Origin: Ceratothoa steindachneri
Lineage: Eukaryota > Arthropoda > Malacostraca > Isopoda > Cymothoidae
Length of the DNA: 64,000 nt
Reading direction: 5' to 3'
Assembly (NCBI GenBank): GCA_963969495.1
Contig: OZ018330.1
Coordinates: 47,048,394 to 47,112,393, forward strand
Notes under the pieces: generated by a model
What the model was told of the DNA's origin: nothing
Databases searched by the model: none
Seen by the model: the letters and a program-made list of their open reading frames with translations, nothing else
Shown: piece by piece, positions 21,409-34,094 of the stretch
How the letters are laid out: each line of letters begins with the position of its first letter
Position numbering within the stretch: position 1 is the stretch's first letter
Program-made: the position numbers and the translations under genes

Positions 21409-22100
21409 TTACATGGCTATGATGAGCTCAATGGTCGGAAAGTAAAGGAGTCAGCAAAAATATACTTTAATAAATATTAATAATTTAAGTTAAGTGGTAC
21501 AACAATAAACAGACATAAAACAAATAGCTACAGTGGTCAACGGGCTAGCAAGCAGATTAGGTATTTAAAATGCAATAAAATTGGGTAGGCTGGACGGAAT
21601 TAGAATTGAGCTTTACACGGGGACATAGTAAACACAAATAGATAATACAACTCGATAATCGTGAATTTGATGAAAAGCCTACTTAGCTTGTTAAAGGGTA
21701 TTCAAATTAGTACTAGTTGTTCGTCCGCTTTCAACGAAGTTGAGCAAAAAAAGCTTTATTCTGGGGTATAGTCTCGGAAGTGACTGACTTCTACCTTCAG
21801 TTCAAACACAACGATAACAAAGACCAAAATGTTGAGAAACTTGTCACCAGAATAAAGTTTTCCCCTTGAACTAGGTCTTTCTTGGTGCGTACAAGAACTC
21901 CAAACTGAATGCAAGAGTTGTTGTATCTTTCAACGAACTTACGCTTAAAGTTTGAAGGGAGAAGTTTTCACACAATTTGGGATCGACGAGATTTGCAAAT
22001 GCAGCCTTTCTTATATCCTTCGCGCTTTCCCCAATCATATTTTTATTTAATTCCTTCTCTCCCTCGTCGTAAAGGAAGTCATATGTATTTAGAAATTTAG
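21409..22100 (-). mobile_element. Possible solo LTR (minus strand), boundaries uncertain
   Basis: Read on the minus strand, a TATA-like GGATATAAGAAAGG at ~22023-22010 is followed by a TTCAGTTTGGAG initiator-like site near 21900. A TTTATTAAAGTATATTTTTG stretch near 21455-21474 resembles the U5 segments at 4740-4760, 50305-50345 and 59785-59805. The sequence then ends in CATGTAACA at ~21409. No target duplication or internal genes were identified, so this is an inference from composition and shared motifs only. Confidence 0.3.
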
Positions 22101-22132
22101 TTTCGAATGATGGCTAAATCTTAATAACGTAA

Positions 22133-22250
22133 TTTTAGTCGCGTGCATGCGACTCTATAAGTTACTATGTCGGTCGGTCGGTTGGTCAGTCGGATGGTAA
22201 CCATTTTCCTTTTTAATGAGTCTTCGAAAGTTTGGAAGGTCGTAAGGAAA
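22133..22250 (+). repeat. Dispersed TCGCGTGC repeat family, copy 1 (partial)
   Basis: TTTTAGTCGCGTGC, then CTATGTCGGTCGG and GAAAGTTTGGAAGGTCGTAA. These blocks are shared with 32470-32640, 34160-34440 and, reversed, 39200-39385. This copy lacks the middle portion present in the others. Confidence 0.65.
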
Positions 22251-25168
22251 GATAATATGTTTGTTAATTGATAATACGAGTACTTTGTTTTTGTTTTTTT
22301 CAAAGTTATTGAAATAATTGAGAGACCTCGACTTAGATCTGCTGACTTTGTTTAATTTCAAGCTACTTCCGCCCCATTTAAGCCCCTTTACGAATCATTC
22401 AAGAGCTTTCAAAAAGAGGAATAACTGCGACTCACTCTTGAACCCTTTGTTGCTCAGTGAAAATGCCGTTCACGAAGTGACTTTTGTTTTCCCGAATTTT
22501 GAATGCTCAGAACGACACTGGGAAGGATTTGGGACAAAATAATATTGGGTGTAAACATTCCCCTCCCCAAGGTATAAATAGAGCTGCATTTTTAGAAATA
22601 CTCTGAACATTTTCGTATATTGTAAATGAAGTAGCAAGGGGCTACATCCCTTCCTCATAGCTCTTTTAGACTTGGCTTTTTCTACAGTTTATTTCGGAAG
22701 TTTGGAAGTTAGGAAGAAGTTTCGTTGAGATGAGATTGATTGAAGAAAGCAAACTACCTTTCGTATTTTGCGTAAATGGCTCATAAGACGCAAAACACGA
22801 ATGGTATATTCGTTTTAGATAGATATTAAGTAATGAGAACAATAATTTGTAGCGTTTTATTACCGTGCTAAGAAATGAATCGACAATTATTCACTCCTTT
22901 CTCTTCAGTAAATCTAACCTTTTTTCATCACTGCTACGTTCTGGTACTTAATCTTTTCAGGAGCCTTACTGATTGGAGGTACTATCTTACTGATTGTAAG
23001 TATATTTTAACTTTGTGACCCACTATCATCTTAAACGTTAATAACGTTGTAGTTTCCTTTTTGTTAAATTTACATACGTCAGCGTTTTAATATAAATTTT
23101 CCTAATGATAATTTTAGGGGCTTGTATTCTCTTGGTTTGAATAGGATTTATTATGTTTTTGAAATTCTAAATGCACCCACAGGAGCTTTGTAGTAAGCAA
23201 ACGATCCATTCCGATGAGAATAGCTTCAGTTAGATTTCCGATTTACAGTGATAGCGCTATATAAACGCCATCCACTCAGACACTATGCCAGTTTATGCTA
23301 TCATTTTCCCGAATTGGAAGCTGTTCTCTACAAAGACGAACGGGTTATTTTATGGTTCTCCAACCCCACCTTCCATTACTTTTCCCACCAATCTTTCAAA
23401 CAATACTGAAGAGCAAAATATATCCCTGTTTTAGTAACGCCATTTGACTGCAAAAGACGAATAGAGGTAAGCTATCATACAAAACAGAAGCAAACAAGAG
23501 GCTTTAAACATTGCTTACTTTGATCGAAGCCTACTTTTGCCAAGATACGAGTTTTTATCTGCGGTCATTTGTCCTTATCCGTTGGGATTTCCATACGCCT
23601 GGTGATCTCTGATTTGTAGATTCGTTCCTCGCTCACAGATGAGATTATCCGCGGTATAGATGCAGCTTGGACCATCATGTTAGGCTAACATCTGGAGCTT
23701 GGGTGCTCTCTATGACTCAATTGAGGCAAATCTATGTTTATATACTTTTCAAATATTTTCACCTTCTCTTGGTTCCCTACTTCCTTCACAAACCTATCGC
23801 GATAGAGGATCTTACTGGTTTTGGCTTCAATTAAAAAAAACTATCACATCTACAAATTTTGGAAAAAGTCACCTCGTAGTTTCGGTTATTCATTCTTAAG
23901 CAAAGATTATTAGCAACCACTTTTTCGTTGTGTACCTCACTCCCGAGCATGTTTTTTTTAACTTATTTATCTTAATAACAATTATTTAATCTTCAATTAT
24001 GCTTATTATATCTGCAAATTATTTTTTCACTTATTATATTAAGTTTTCTGTATAATAGAGCTTCTATAATGGTTGTATTCTCATTTTCTCATAGGAGAAA
24101 CAAAATCAAAGTTCCTTCGTTAGTTGGTACAATATTTGCATCAAATTTTACTTTATTACCTATATGACACTTCCCAAGTAAGGGTTTTTGAATTGCATAC
24201 TTAAACTTACTAGTGGTATTTTACTAACATTAGGAGTTGTGTAGAATTGAGAATTTTACCAAGTGAAACCATATTTTGTGGTAGGACGTCAATTTTAAAC
24301 TAGACTATTGAGTAAAGCCCGGCATTAAGAGGCAAATCTCAATTTTTCCCATTTGAAGATCTCGAAAGCGTAGACAAGTCGATCAGGCTGAAGCAGGTTA
24401 AAAAGGGACAGCGACTTAGATAGATCGTCACACTCACATTTTACACTTATGAGAGGAATATCGTGATCTGTTTTCTTGGACTAAATTGCTCCACGCGAAA
24501 GTACACCGGAAGATATCACTTAGAACTCACTGCAATCGCGCACTGTTGACCTTTTCAAATTTTTGCTTTATCCGCATAATTCTTGAGATCACATATTCAT
24601 TTAAAACCATTTCATGAGGCAACTCCCCCCCCCTCTAATTGAAATTCATTCACTCCATCCTAAACAAATTCTTCATTTTCTTTCATGTGTGTCTCACATG
24701 AGCTAACATTCCAACCCAAAAAGTACTTAAGTGGGGACGTTCGTCGTAAAATATTTTGGTGTAACATCCACATAGATGGGAGTTTATGTTTGTGGTTTGC
24801 CAAAAAAAAGGTTTATGTCACTCATGTTCATATGAAACACGGGTAATAGTCTAATTCTATACAATATTTATCCAAATTTGAAACTGGATTTCATTTTGGT
24901 AGCCATACTTCCTTTCATTCTTCTTTTCATTCTTCCTTTCATTATTCCTTTCATTCTTCCGATTGTTCTCTTCTCAAATTTATGTAACCGACTAGTTTGT
25001 TGTCAAATTGGCCAGCAGGTGCTAATAGATTCCAATATATAACTTATATCTTATTTTCTACCTTGATTCACCTGACAATTTACTTTTTATGTATTAATAC
25101 CGAAATTGAGTAAATATTAGATTTGTTGTCCAATATGAGAGGAAAATGTTATTTTCAAGGCAGATATT
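22251..25168. other. No recognisable feature
   Basis: About 2.9 kb of AT-rich DNA. Short simple runs (CATTCTTCCTTT-type repeats at ~24911-24962) occur. ORFs at 22318, 22470 and 23699 have no recognisable motifs. Confidence 0.5.
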
Positions 25169-25985
25169 TGCTGACATAAAAATGACATTCTTTTTAAAAA
25201 ATTAAGATGACTTTCTTTATAAAAAATGGCTCACAAGATGAATAAACAAATCTTAAATGTTAGATTTTGGTGCTGACATAAAAATGACTTTCTTTTTAAA
25301 AATGAAGATGACTTTCTTTATAAAAAATGGCTCATAAGATGAATAAACATGTCTTAAATGTTAGATCTTGGTGCGGACATAAAAATGACTTTTTTTTAAA
25401 AAATGAAGATGACTTTCTTTATAAAAAATGGCTCACAAGATGAATAAACATATCTTAAATGTTAGATCTTGGTGCTGACATAAAAATGACTTTCTTTTTA
25501 AAAATGAAGATGACTTTCTTTATAAAAAATGGCTCATAAGATGAATAAACATGTCTTAAATGTTAGATCTTGGTGCTGACATAAAAATGACTTTCGTTTT
25601 AAAAATGAAGATGACTTTCTTTATAAAAAATGGCTCACAAGATGAATAAACATATCTTAAATGTTAGATCTTGGTGCTGACATAAAAATAACTTTCTTTT
25701 TTAAAAAATGAAGATGACTTTCTTAATAAAAAATGGCTCACAAGATGAATAAACATATCTTAAATGTTAGATCTTGGTGCTGACATAAAAATAACCTTCT
25801 TTTTTAAAAAAATAAGATGACTTTCTTTATAAAAAATGGCTCACAAGATGAATAAACAAATCTTAAATGTTAGATCTTGGTGCTGACATAAAAATGACTT
25901 TCTTTTTAAAAAATGAAGATGACTTTCTTTATAACAAATGGCTCATAAGATTAATAAACATGTCTCAAATGTTAAATATTGGGAC
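25169..25985. repeat. ~101-bp tandem satellite, 8 copies
   Basis: Units begin TGCTGACATAAAAATGACTT near 25169, 25271, 25372, 25473, 25575, 25676, 25778 and 25880. Each contains ATGAAGATGACTTTCTTTAT, AAAAAATGGCTCA(C/T)AAGATG and TTAAATGTTAGATCTTGG. Identity between units is high. CACAAG and CATAAG variants alternate in the early units, hinting at a two-unit amplification step. It is flanked by unrelated AT-rich DNA. Confidence 0.95.
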
Positions 25986-25989
25986 AAGG

Positions 25990-26824
25990 TCATCTAACTT
26001 ATGAGATATTTAATGCTAACATTAAGCAAACATGTATTAATTAGCATTAAAAACAAACAAATTTCAATCCTGTTCTAACCTCGACATCTGAAAATTTACC
26101 TAAAGAGAAGAAAACGGACGGAAAGCAATTTCCAACTCCTTAAATAATTTAAAAAAATTAAGATTTTTTTCGTACATATTTGCTTCTGGTAATTAAGCTT
26201 GAACCGCTGTGAGAAAGTGAAGAAAGAGACATTATTTTTCTTTGTATCGTTCAGAAACATGTAGCGCAAGAGAAATGTTTTATTTTCGTAGTAAAAACGT
26301 CGCTTCCCCGAATGCTATGTCCATTAATATCTTTGAAATTTAATAGAGAGCAATTGAACATCTAGGTAAGCCCAGAACATTGCGTCCGGTAAAACACACT
26401 AAGATTGTTAAAGATTACAAACAAAGCCATTAATCAAACACCAACTATTTTTTAGTTTATCAAGAAATGATGCGGCAGAAGATATGGAATTTAGTAAAGG
26501 ATATAGTTTTTGTTTATTTTTCTATCTATATTTGAGTTGTTGTTGGTTGCAGATGTGAAAGAGAGGAACCAACTTGCCTTTAGGCTCTTTCAGGTTATAA
26601 AGAAATATTTCAGATGTTGCAAAACTTCTTAGATTTATTGTAAATTTATAGATGGTATTGGGATTAAAGGTACCGGCTGATAGCTCTTCTAGATCAGGTT
26701 ACGTGCATAAGTTATCAAATTATAAGAAGTCTAAGCCAGCAAATGGCTTCATTTTGAGTCACTCCTATTTATTTCACAATCTTTTGTTAAAACCAGGATT
26801 ACAACCCAATTCCCTTTTCACCCT
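25990..26824. other. No recognisable feature
   Basis: AT-rich sequence without motifs. ORF 26652-26834 is unsupported. Confidence 0.5.
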
Positions 26825-27240
26825 AAAATTTTAAAAAATTGAACTTCAAATTTAAAAAGTTGACTTTCATATTAAAATAATTGAACTTCAAATTTTTAAA
26901 AAATGACTAACTTTCATATTAAAAAGTTGAACTTAAAATTTAAAAAGCTGATATTCAATTTAAAGAAATTGACATTTAAATTTAAAAAGATGACTTTCAA
27001 ATTAAAATACTTGGATTTCATATTAAACATGTTTACCTTCAACTTAAAAATGCTGACTTTCAATATTAAAAAAGTTTCTTTCAATTAAAAACAAATGAAA
27101 TTCAATTAGAAAAATGTAATATAATATGAATTTGTGTAACGTCAAGAGCACTAATTTCCCAACCAACCTACGTACAAATATCCTAGTTTTTCGCTTCTCA
27201 TGCACTTATTTCTTCATAAAATACCATCTTTAAAAAATCC
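26825..27240 (-). repeat. AT-rich tandem repeats and core module, copy 2 (inverted)
   Basis: Reverse-complement counterpart of ~19285-19745. It has repeats of the form TTGAACTTCAAATTTAAAAA (26825-27090), then the core, with AGTTTTTCGCTTCTCATGCA at ~27184-27203 mirroring the 19.3-kb sequence. The homology ends near 27237. ORF 26903-27088 arises from the repeat. Confidence 0.75.
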
Positions 27241-27359
27241 AAACATTCGCAAAACTCATTCTACAGTATTACTCACCATATGCGTTTGTAATGATATACT
27301 GCTTAAAATTATAAAAAATAAAAATATTCATCAGTCATCGTACGAACGTTTCCAATATT

Positions 27360-27990
27360 TCGGCCAACTCTATACCGTGATGTTAGATAGCCTAATTTAA
27401 TAGCTTGTGGGAGTTCTTCTCATCATATCCTCATTGGTAGCTCTTTTGAGCCCCTAGCAACGGTTTCCATACATAACTAATCCCTCTCAGTAACCAAGTG
27501 AGTATTTCTTCAAATAGTGCACTGGAAAAATATTTGAAACTGCATATTTGCAATACTGGTATTTTCTACATGTGTAAAATTAAGAGATCTCTGAAAAACT
27601 TAAATAATATCCGAAAAAAGATAATAGTAACTGAAATAAAAGATGGCTCAACACCACCTCCAAGTTGCAAGGAACGATCATACAGCGCATAGCTAACCAA
27701 AGTGAGACCATTGGGGGCTGAAGTGGCTTAATGGCTCGCAAAAGCCTCGGCTAGACTCCCTACCCAAGTGCTAAAGGATTGAGGATAATACGAGTAACCC
27801 CCCAGGCAGGGAAAATTCACTTATTTTTAATTTTAAAATCAACTTGTAAAATTTGAAAGTCATTCTTTTATTTGAAATCCATCTTTTTTAATATGAAAGT
27901 AATTTTTTTAAAATTTGAAGTTTAATTTTATTAATATGAAAGTCATTTTTTAAAATTTGAAGTTCATTTTTTTTAGTTTGGGGTGAAAAG
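27360..27990 (+). repeat. Module A and AT-rich repeats, copy 2 (direct)
   Basis: 27360-27810 repeats module A of 18660-19110 in the same orientation. 27815-27990 continues with AAGTCATTTTTTAAAATTTG-type repeats like those at 19120. Divergence is roughly 15-25 percent by eye. Module A is direct while the core module beside it is inverted relative to the first copy, so the two loci differ by an inversion or by independent assembly of modules. Confidence 0.75.
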
Positions 27991-29590
27991 GTGTAATCCA
28001 TTGCTTCTATTTCTACCATTTGTTTCCACTTTTTTTCGCTTTGAAATTATTGCAACCTTTAAAATCATAAAATCTTGATGTGTTTCTTTGTCATTCTCCA
28101 CTGAATTAAGTGTGGATTCTAGAATTGGACTGAATCCTTAATTACAGATCATTTAAGAATTGGTAGAGTTGAACAAACCAATAAATTTGTAAGGATAGGT
28201 TTCTAAGTAAGACGAATTCACATTTGCCTTATTTCAGCCGTAGGTTGTCATTGCAGTCGACTCGGTGGAATGACTGCACTTCTCTCCCTAACTTCAAATA
28301 TGAGGTAAAATAAATAGGATCATCATATAAATGCCGGCATATTCAGCATGTAAATCACGACTGGAAAATTGTATTGCGCAAATAATTTTACCTTGCGAGA
28401 GCTGAGCTTACTATTCACTAATTTACCCGTAATTACTGGGTCAATGCACAAGTAACTTCATTAGAGGATAATACATTTAGCGGTTTCCCCCTCGGAAAAC
28501 CCTAACAGAAAATATACACCGATAATGTCACCTTTTTTTCACTTACACAAACCGTTCTTTGTGGCTTTTTTCGCGGATCACTCCTGAAACTGTTGACGAC
28601 TTTCTTCTCTAAAATCGTTTCGAAACGGCGTTCTTTTAATGATGTTTCGGGTGTGAAAACAAAAAGGCTCGTGTTGGCAATTTTCATAATTGAGAAAAAG
28701 AAAGTGGTCTAACAAAGAGATGCTCATTTTGTAAAAAATGAATGAGAATAAGAATATAGAGGGGGGAAAAATCATGGATGAATAGAATAGGAATCAGAAG
28801 GAAAAGTTAAGATTGTCATAGTCTGCAATAGCAAATCTTATTAACTTTAAATACTAGAGCTGATATATGGTGTTATATATCTTCATGATTTCATATTTAT
28901 AAAGAGCACAAAACTCAAAGCACGAACTCGCACGTGTGCGATTAATTAAAATTATCGTTTTAAATAATATTTATTTAGGTTTGTTGTTAGTACTTATCAT
29001 GAGCAATCCTTTGAGAATATAAAAAAATATGATTATAGAAAGCCATCTACAGAAAATTCCCAGCTGTGAAAATTGATAGTGAGAATATTATCAGACAGAA
29101 TATTGCAAATGGTTAAGTTAGATTAAATGTTCGAATTTTAGTTTTTTATCACTGGGAATAATTCACCTGCCTAAATTCTCACGGTCCATTTTTCCACTGG
29201 AAATATTCATACTTCCAGAGCGAGCGGAGCAATTTTTGTATCAATCATAGTTTTAAAAATACACTCATTTGAATAGTTCCGTATCAATGTGTTGATTTTA
29301 GGCAGCGTTGAATATGGCGAGTAACTGCGGGATAAAATTAATAATTTTTATTGATCAATTCGAGAAATTGCGTTAGAGGCATGAACTAAACTCGAAAATT
29401 CGAACAAAGATTTGATCTGGAAATATTGTTATGCTTTCACTTGAGCGACAGGAAAATTGTGCTTTGGTCGTTGATTTTAATATAAAGGCGCTTTTCAGAC
29501 GGTAAGCGTTGGACGCGGTGATACTTCCTCCAAACAGAAGTAATAACGAGTAACAAGGAAAGGAAGTACCCTAGGAGACCTTACGGTCCA
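27991..29590. other. No recognisable feature
   Basis: AT-rich; minus ORFs 28502-28687 and 28578-28775 have no family signature. Confidence 0.5.
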
Positions 29591-29599
29591 TTCAAAGAG

Positions 29600-30822
29600 G
29601 GTAACTTTGGACTAGCAATCGAGCGAGCACATGGTTGCTCAATTGTTTTGCGTCCCAAAACGGCCACTTTTCAAGACTTTGTCTAGTCTTGACTTGAACT
29701 GGTCAACAGATTCACTGTTGACAACTTCCACTGGAAGTGTGTTACACTTACCGCAGATACTGTAGGTGAAAAAATTTCCACACAGATTGCGGTTGTAACG
29801 CTTGAGTTCAAGTTTGAAGCCGTGATTGCGCGTTGTGTTGTCACTCAGTGTGAAAATATCCCGGTAGTCAACATTGTCGAACCCTCGAAGTATTTTAAAA
29901 ACTTCGATGAGCTGACCACGCAGTCTACGGGTTTCCAGCGAAAACAGATCTAATTCCCTTAGTCTATCCAATCTCGCGATGTCCTTACGAAATGAAGGAC
30001 TCATAAATTGTACGGCATACTCCAGGTGCGGTCGGACAAGTGAGTTGTACAAACACAGTACAATCTCCTTGTTCCGATATCCGAACTGGCGCATTATATA
30101 ACCTAGCATCCTTTGGGCCTTTTTCTTTGCCTCAATGCACTCTTTCGAGAACTTGAGGTCACTAGTGATTGATACACCCTGTCCTTCTCAGTGTCGGTAG
30201 ATTCAATAGCAGTGCCCTTAAGGATAAACTGATATTGGGGGTTTCTGTGGCCGATATGCATCACTTTGCATTTCCCCACGTTAAAAGGCATTTGCCACGT
30301 GTCCGACCACTCCTCAATCTTCCCAAGATCTTCCTGCAGGCGGGCAGTATTTCCATCCTTTGCAACGTTCATACCAAGCTTGGTATCGTCGGCAAATTTG
30401 GAAATCTGGGCAACCATGTCACCGTCCATGTCGTTGACGTACATGATGAATAGTAGTGGTCTTAGGACAGAACCTTGAGGCACCCCGCTAGTAACGGGCA
30501 CCCACTCAGAAGCCTGTCCATTCACCACCACCCGTTGCCGTCTGCCACTTAGCTAGTTCTCAATCCAGCCGGCTACTTTTCTGTCTATTTCCAGCGCTCA
30601 CACTTTCCGGAGAATGCGGCAGTGTGGTACCTTATCAAAGGCTTTCTGAAAGTCTAAGTACACCACATCCACCGCCTTGTCCCAATCGTGCTCACTGAAG
30701 ACGAAGTGGAAGAATTCCACAAGGTTCGTCAGGCATGACCGTTGCTTTCGGAAGCCGTGCTGGGAACTCCTCAGTAGCAGGTTTGACTCTAAATACGAAG
30801 GAAGGAGCAGAGACAAGGAAAT
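29600..30822 (-). pseudogene. CR1-like LINE reverse transcriptase, 5'-truncated
   Basis: Minus-strand ORF2 remnant in three adjacent frames. 30816-30598 carries the QHGFRKQRSCLTNLVEF block and VVYLDFQKAFDKVPHCRILR (first palm Asp present). 30531-30103 carries [20 protein letters not shown], an intact catalytic FADDTKLG and the KCKVMHIGHRNPQYQF block. 30109-29639 carries the C-terminal LCLYNSLVRPHLEYAVQFMS, SFRKDIARLDR and NTTRNHGFKLELKRYNRN, typical of CR1-type elements. Few frameshifts separate the parts, so it is much younger than the CR1-like copy at 6235-7965. The upstream end near 30822 is a normal 5' truncation. Plus-strand ORFs 30169-30453 and 30266-30478 are shadows. Confidence 0.88.
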
Positions 30823-30829
30823 GTAAGAT

Positions 30830-32465
30830 CAACTGGAGATAGGTTAACTCAGTTGTTTGGGGAGAGTTGCTTATCTTTACATGAGAAAAGTTGGGATAGT
30901 ACTCTTTCAGTCCTTAAAAATTAAGGTCACTAATCTTAAATGGAGGAACGTTGAAATAGTCTCGAACACAGTTTAGATAAGTTGAAAGTGATGAGGTTAG
31001 AATTGAGTTGATAAGATAAAGAAATGCATTAAAAGCTCCATCCTTATCCGTGGTGTGGTATGAAAATAAATTAAGCGAGGATTAGTAGACATAAATTAGA
31101 CGAGTTAAAGGTCACTGGTCGCGAAAAAGGGGCATGAACTTGAACGATAACTGAATCTTGGTTTAACCTAACAAATGGCAATATATTAGGGAAATTAATT
31201 GCTCAAATGGAAAATGAAATATTTTTATCCATGGAAAATACGATCCTTTAGCGAATAGAAAATTGAAATAAAAATAACCAACTACAGATGAGCGAAATAA
31301 TGAAAAAGAGGAAAAAATGGTCTGTATTAAAAAACTGTAATCCCATATACATGGACGACGAGAACGCATGTAATTATTTCGCTTGGAAAATCTCACCCGA
31401 GAGTGAGATCATCTAAAGACATGAATTTGGGCCCCTTACATAAAATAAATGACGGTAGCTCTAACTAGGATTATGTGTTTGGTTGAGGTAGCAACAAGTA
31501 TTGCCAGATCGGGTTCTTGCTCTTTTATATCCATGGGTTTGCTTGTCAGAGAGGTTAGAAATCAGCCTTGAGGAAAAGAATGCATCCCATTAAGGTTCAA
31601 CTGTGTTTCTTGAGCAACCAACAACACCATAACCCAACAATATCGGAAAAGATGCAGGTTACTCTAGGCCTCCTCCGCTTTAGATAGACCAGCGATATAT
31701 ATGCAGCACCACTGAATGGAACCCTCTCCGGACCTCTTCTGCGAGGCCTGCTTCATCCTTTAGACTTTTAGCCTTTTCCTGATGAAGTACCCGCGTCTTG
31801 GTAAACTTTCGGCATTCTTCCTCTCTCAGAAATAATGCTTGATGCCAGATCCTTAGAGTTTGGAGGAGACGAACCTCCTCCAAGCTATACAAAGTTAAAG
31901 TATTTATGTATTAACCTTTTGAGTATTTTTTTTTTATTTGCGAGTTTTTTTCTATTTTTAAAATGCTATTAGTATAGATGGGTCTAATTTGAAAATTTAA
32001 TATTATATGCTAGTATAATTTTTTGTAGATATTTGTTTTAATTAAAAGTTAACTTTGTGAGCTCATAGTCAAGATTTTTTTCATATTTTGTATGCGACTG
32101 GCCCTTCGTAAAATGAGTAAACTGGCGTAAAAAAAGTGTATTTTCCCCTAATGGATAAAGGTTCAATGAGAGGGAGGATAAATAATGATGAAAGATGAAT
32201 AAATAGAAAGGAAAGAGTTAAACGGTCGGTGAGGACGAAGATTATGCTGTCAAAGTTTGTCATTTCAGAAAACTGGAGTCAGCCGTGTAATATAAATCTC
32301 ATAGAGCAAAGAAACAGAAGTTAAACGGAATCATTATTTTTTCGGAATTTTTTTTTTTTCTCAATCTACAAAAAATCCGTGCTTGGGCTGAGGATCGAAC
32401 CAAGCAAACTGAAGCAACGAGCACCGTTTTGTTATGTCCAATTTTCTTGAATAAAGTTTTAAATA
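30830..32465. other. No recognisable feature
   Basis: No transposon or gene was identified. The minus-strand 70-codon ORF 31680-31892 is rich in Glu/Lys/Arg with a helical look (EEECRKF, EKAKSLKDEAGLAEE). I do not recognise it. Confidence 0.4.
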
Positions 32466-32469
32466 GTAT

Positions 32470-32810
32470 TTTTAGTCGCGTGCGAGTCTAATCGCGGGCA
32501 ACTCTACATCTAACTATCTCGGTCGGTCCCCGTTTTGCTTTTTATTTTTTTAGTAATAACATTGTAACTATTCTGTCGATTCTACGAAATTTGAAACACT
32601 TATATTGTTTTACATTTTCTTACGAATCATATAACTAACAAAGTCCTCCTACGTTTTGCCAAAGTCTTTATATTTCTTCAAAGATTTTAAAGTCCTGGCG
32701 TCACATCAGAGCCTTCAAAGAAAATTGAACCGCAGGAAAAATATCGGGGCCGGAAAAGAGCAAGCTATAAAATTCTTCCGGATATCGATTTCTGCAAAAA
32801 CTCTTTTTTT
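32470..32810 (+). repeat. Dispersed TCGCGTGC repeat family, copy 2
   Basis: Contains TTTAGTCGCGTGCGAGTCTA at ~32471, CGGTCGGTCC at ~32519, AATAACATTGTAACTATTC, TCTACGAAATTTGAAAC and CAAAGTCCTCCTACG. It is followed at ~32739-32790 by GGAAAAGAGCAAGCTATAAA, a block also found at ~34100 just before copy 3. ORF 32656-32877 spans it and is unsupported. Confidence 0.7.
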
Positions 32811-33400
32811 CTTTAATAGCCGGTGCGAGGTATGGAATATCACTCGAATAAATCAGCTGAAACATCCATGCATCTAATTAATTAGCAAAAACTCTTGATA
32901 AAACGGGGAAATAGCCCCAAAATGCGTCACAACAGGGAAAAAGGACCGCCCATCTCAATGTAAACAAACAGACTAAGCAAAAATAGGAAATAACCTCTAA
33001 AATAATAAAAAGCCCCTCATAGTGGTGTCAAAATACTTTTATACATTACTTTTTAAATCACTGGATTTATTTTACTAGCCCAAACCCAGGTAAAAAACGA
33101 TTAAGTCGCCAACTAAATACAAATACCGCAAACGTGACTGAGAAAAAAAGGAAAAAACTTATAATAAATTTATCGCCACTAATAGCAATTGCCAAATAAT
33201 TTCGAACATTAGTCTATGAATTCCTGAAATTATTTTAACATCACAAAATGATCAGGAAAACAATTAAATACCAAATAAATAAAAATTCACCAACGGACTA
33301 CAAAATATATGAACTAACCTTATAAAATAACAATATCTGCTCATAGTGATTTCAAAATAATTTCGAACATTACCCTACAAATTCCAGCTCTCGTTTTAAT
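32811..33400. other. No recognisable feature
   Basis: AT-rich spacer between the dispersed repeat and the 165-bp satellite, with loose internal similarity (ATTTCGAACATTA at ~33202 and ~33361). Confidence 0.5.
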
Positions 33401-34085
33401 GCAGGCTTCGTTATGTGTAGCTAGTTTAGGTTTAGTTATTGTACTTTTCTCCAATTGCGGTCTGTTCCTCTCATGTTTCAACGTTATGGCGTAAACATTT
33501 AAGCCTATTTGTATAGGAATTTCGCTAATTTCACCCGATTAAATCTATTTTAATTGAGTTTTCGATGCGGGCTTCGATAGTGGGAACTAGTTTTAGTTTA
33601 CTCCTTCAATTATTGGCCACTTGAGCCTTAGTTCTTTGAATTTTGACCGTAATGTTGTCAATTCCTAGCCTATTCCTATAGGAATTGCTCTAATTTCATA
33701 CGATTGAAGCTATTTCAATTGTCTTTTCGATGGAGGCTTCGATATTTTTAGAAAGAATAAGTAGATTTTTTCTAAGTTTTTCACCAAAATCAGTCACATC
33801 AGAGCCTATTTCTATATGAATTTCTCTAACTTCACACGAGTAGAGGCATTTTAATTGGGTTTTCGATGCGGGATTCGATATTTTCTTTTTAAGTAGTTAA
33901 TATTTGTTTCTTCTATGTTTTTCCAATTAAAGTCTATCCTTCTCATGTTTCAATGGCTTGACGTCACATTTTAGCTTAATTCATATAGAAATTGCTCTAA
34001 TTTCACACGATTGAAACTATTTTAATTGTCTTTTCGACGCGGGCTTTGATATTTATAGCTAGGTTAGGTTGATTTCTTATTATTC
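33401..34085. repeat. ~165-bp tandem satellite, ~4 copies
   Basis: Units start GC(A/G)GGCTTCG near 33401, 33567, 33732, 33868 and 34039 (spacing about 166, 165, 136, 171). Shared blocks include CTAATTTCACACGATTGAA and TTTTAATTGTCTTTTCGA. Copies are diverged. The array sits between two copies of the dispersed TCGCGTGC family. Confidence 0.85.
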
Positions 34086-34094
34086 CGAAAAAAA

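Noticed and set aside
30169..30478. Plus-strand ORFs of 94 and 70 codons
   Set aside because: They are antisense shadows of the well-supported CR1-like RT on the minus strand.
31680..31892. 70-codon helical minus-strand ORF as a possible host exon
   Set aside because: No homology recognised, no splice-site context that could be supported, and length within chance expectation.
32385..32450. tRNA gene on the minus strand (GGTTCGATCC B-box-like sequence)
   Set aside because: The surrounding bases do not form a T-arm, and no A box or acceptor stem could be found at the right distances. A short GCTTGG...CCAAGC hairpin explains the look.
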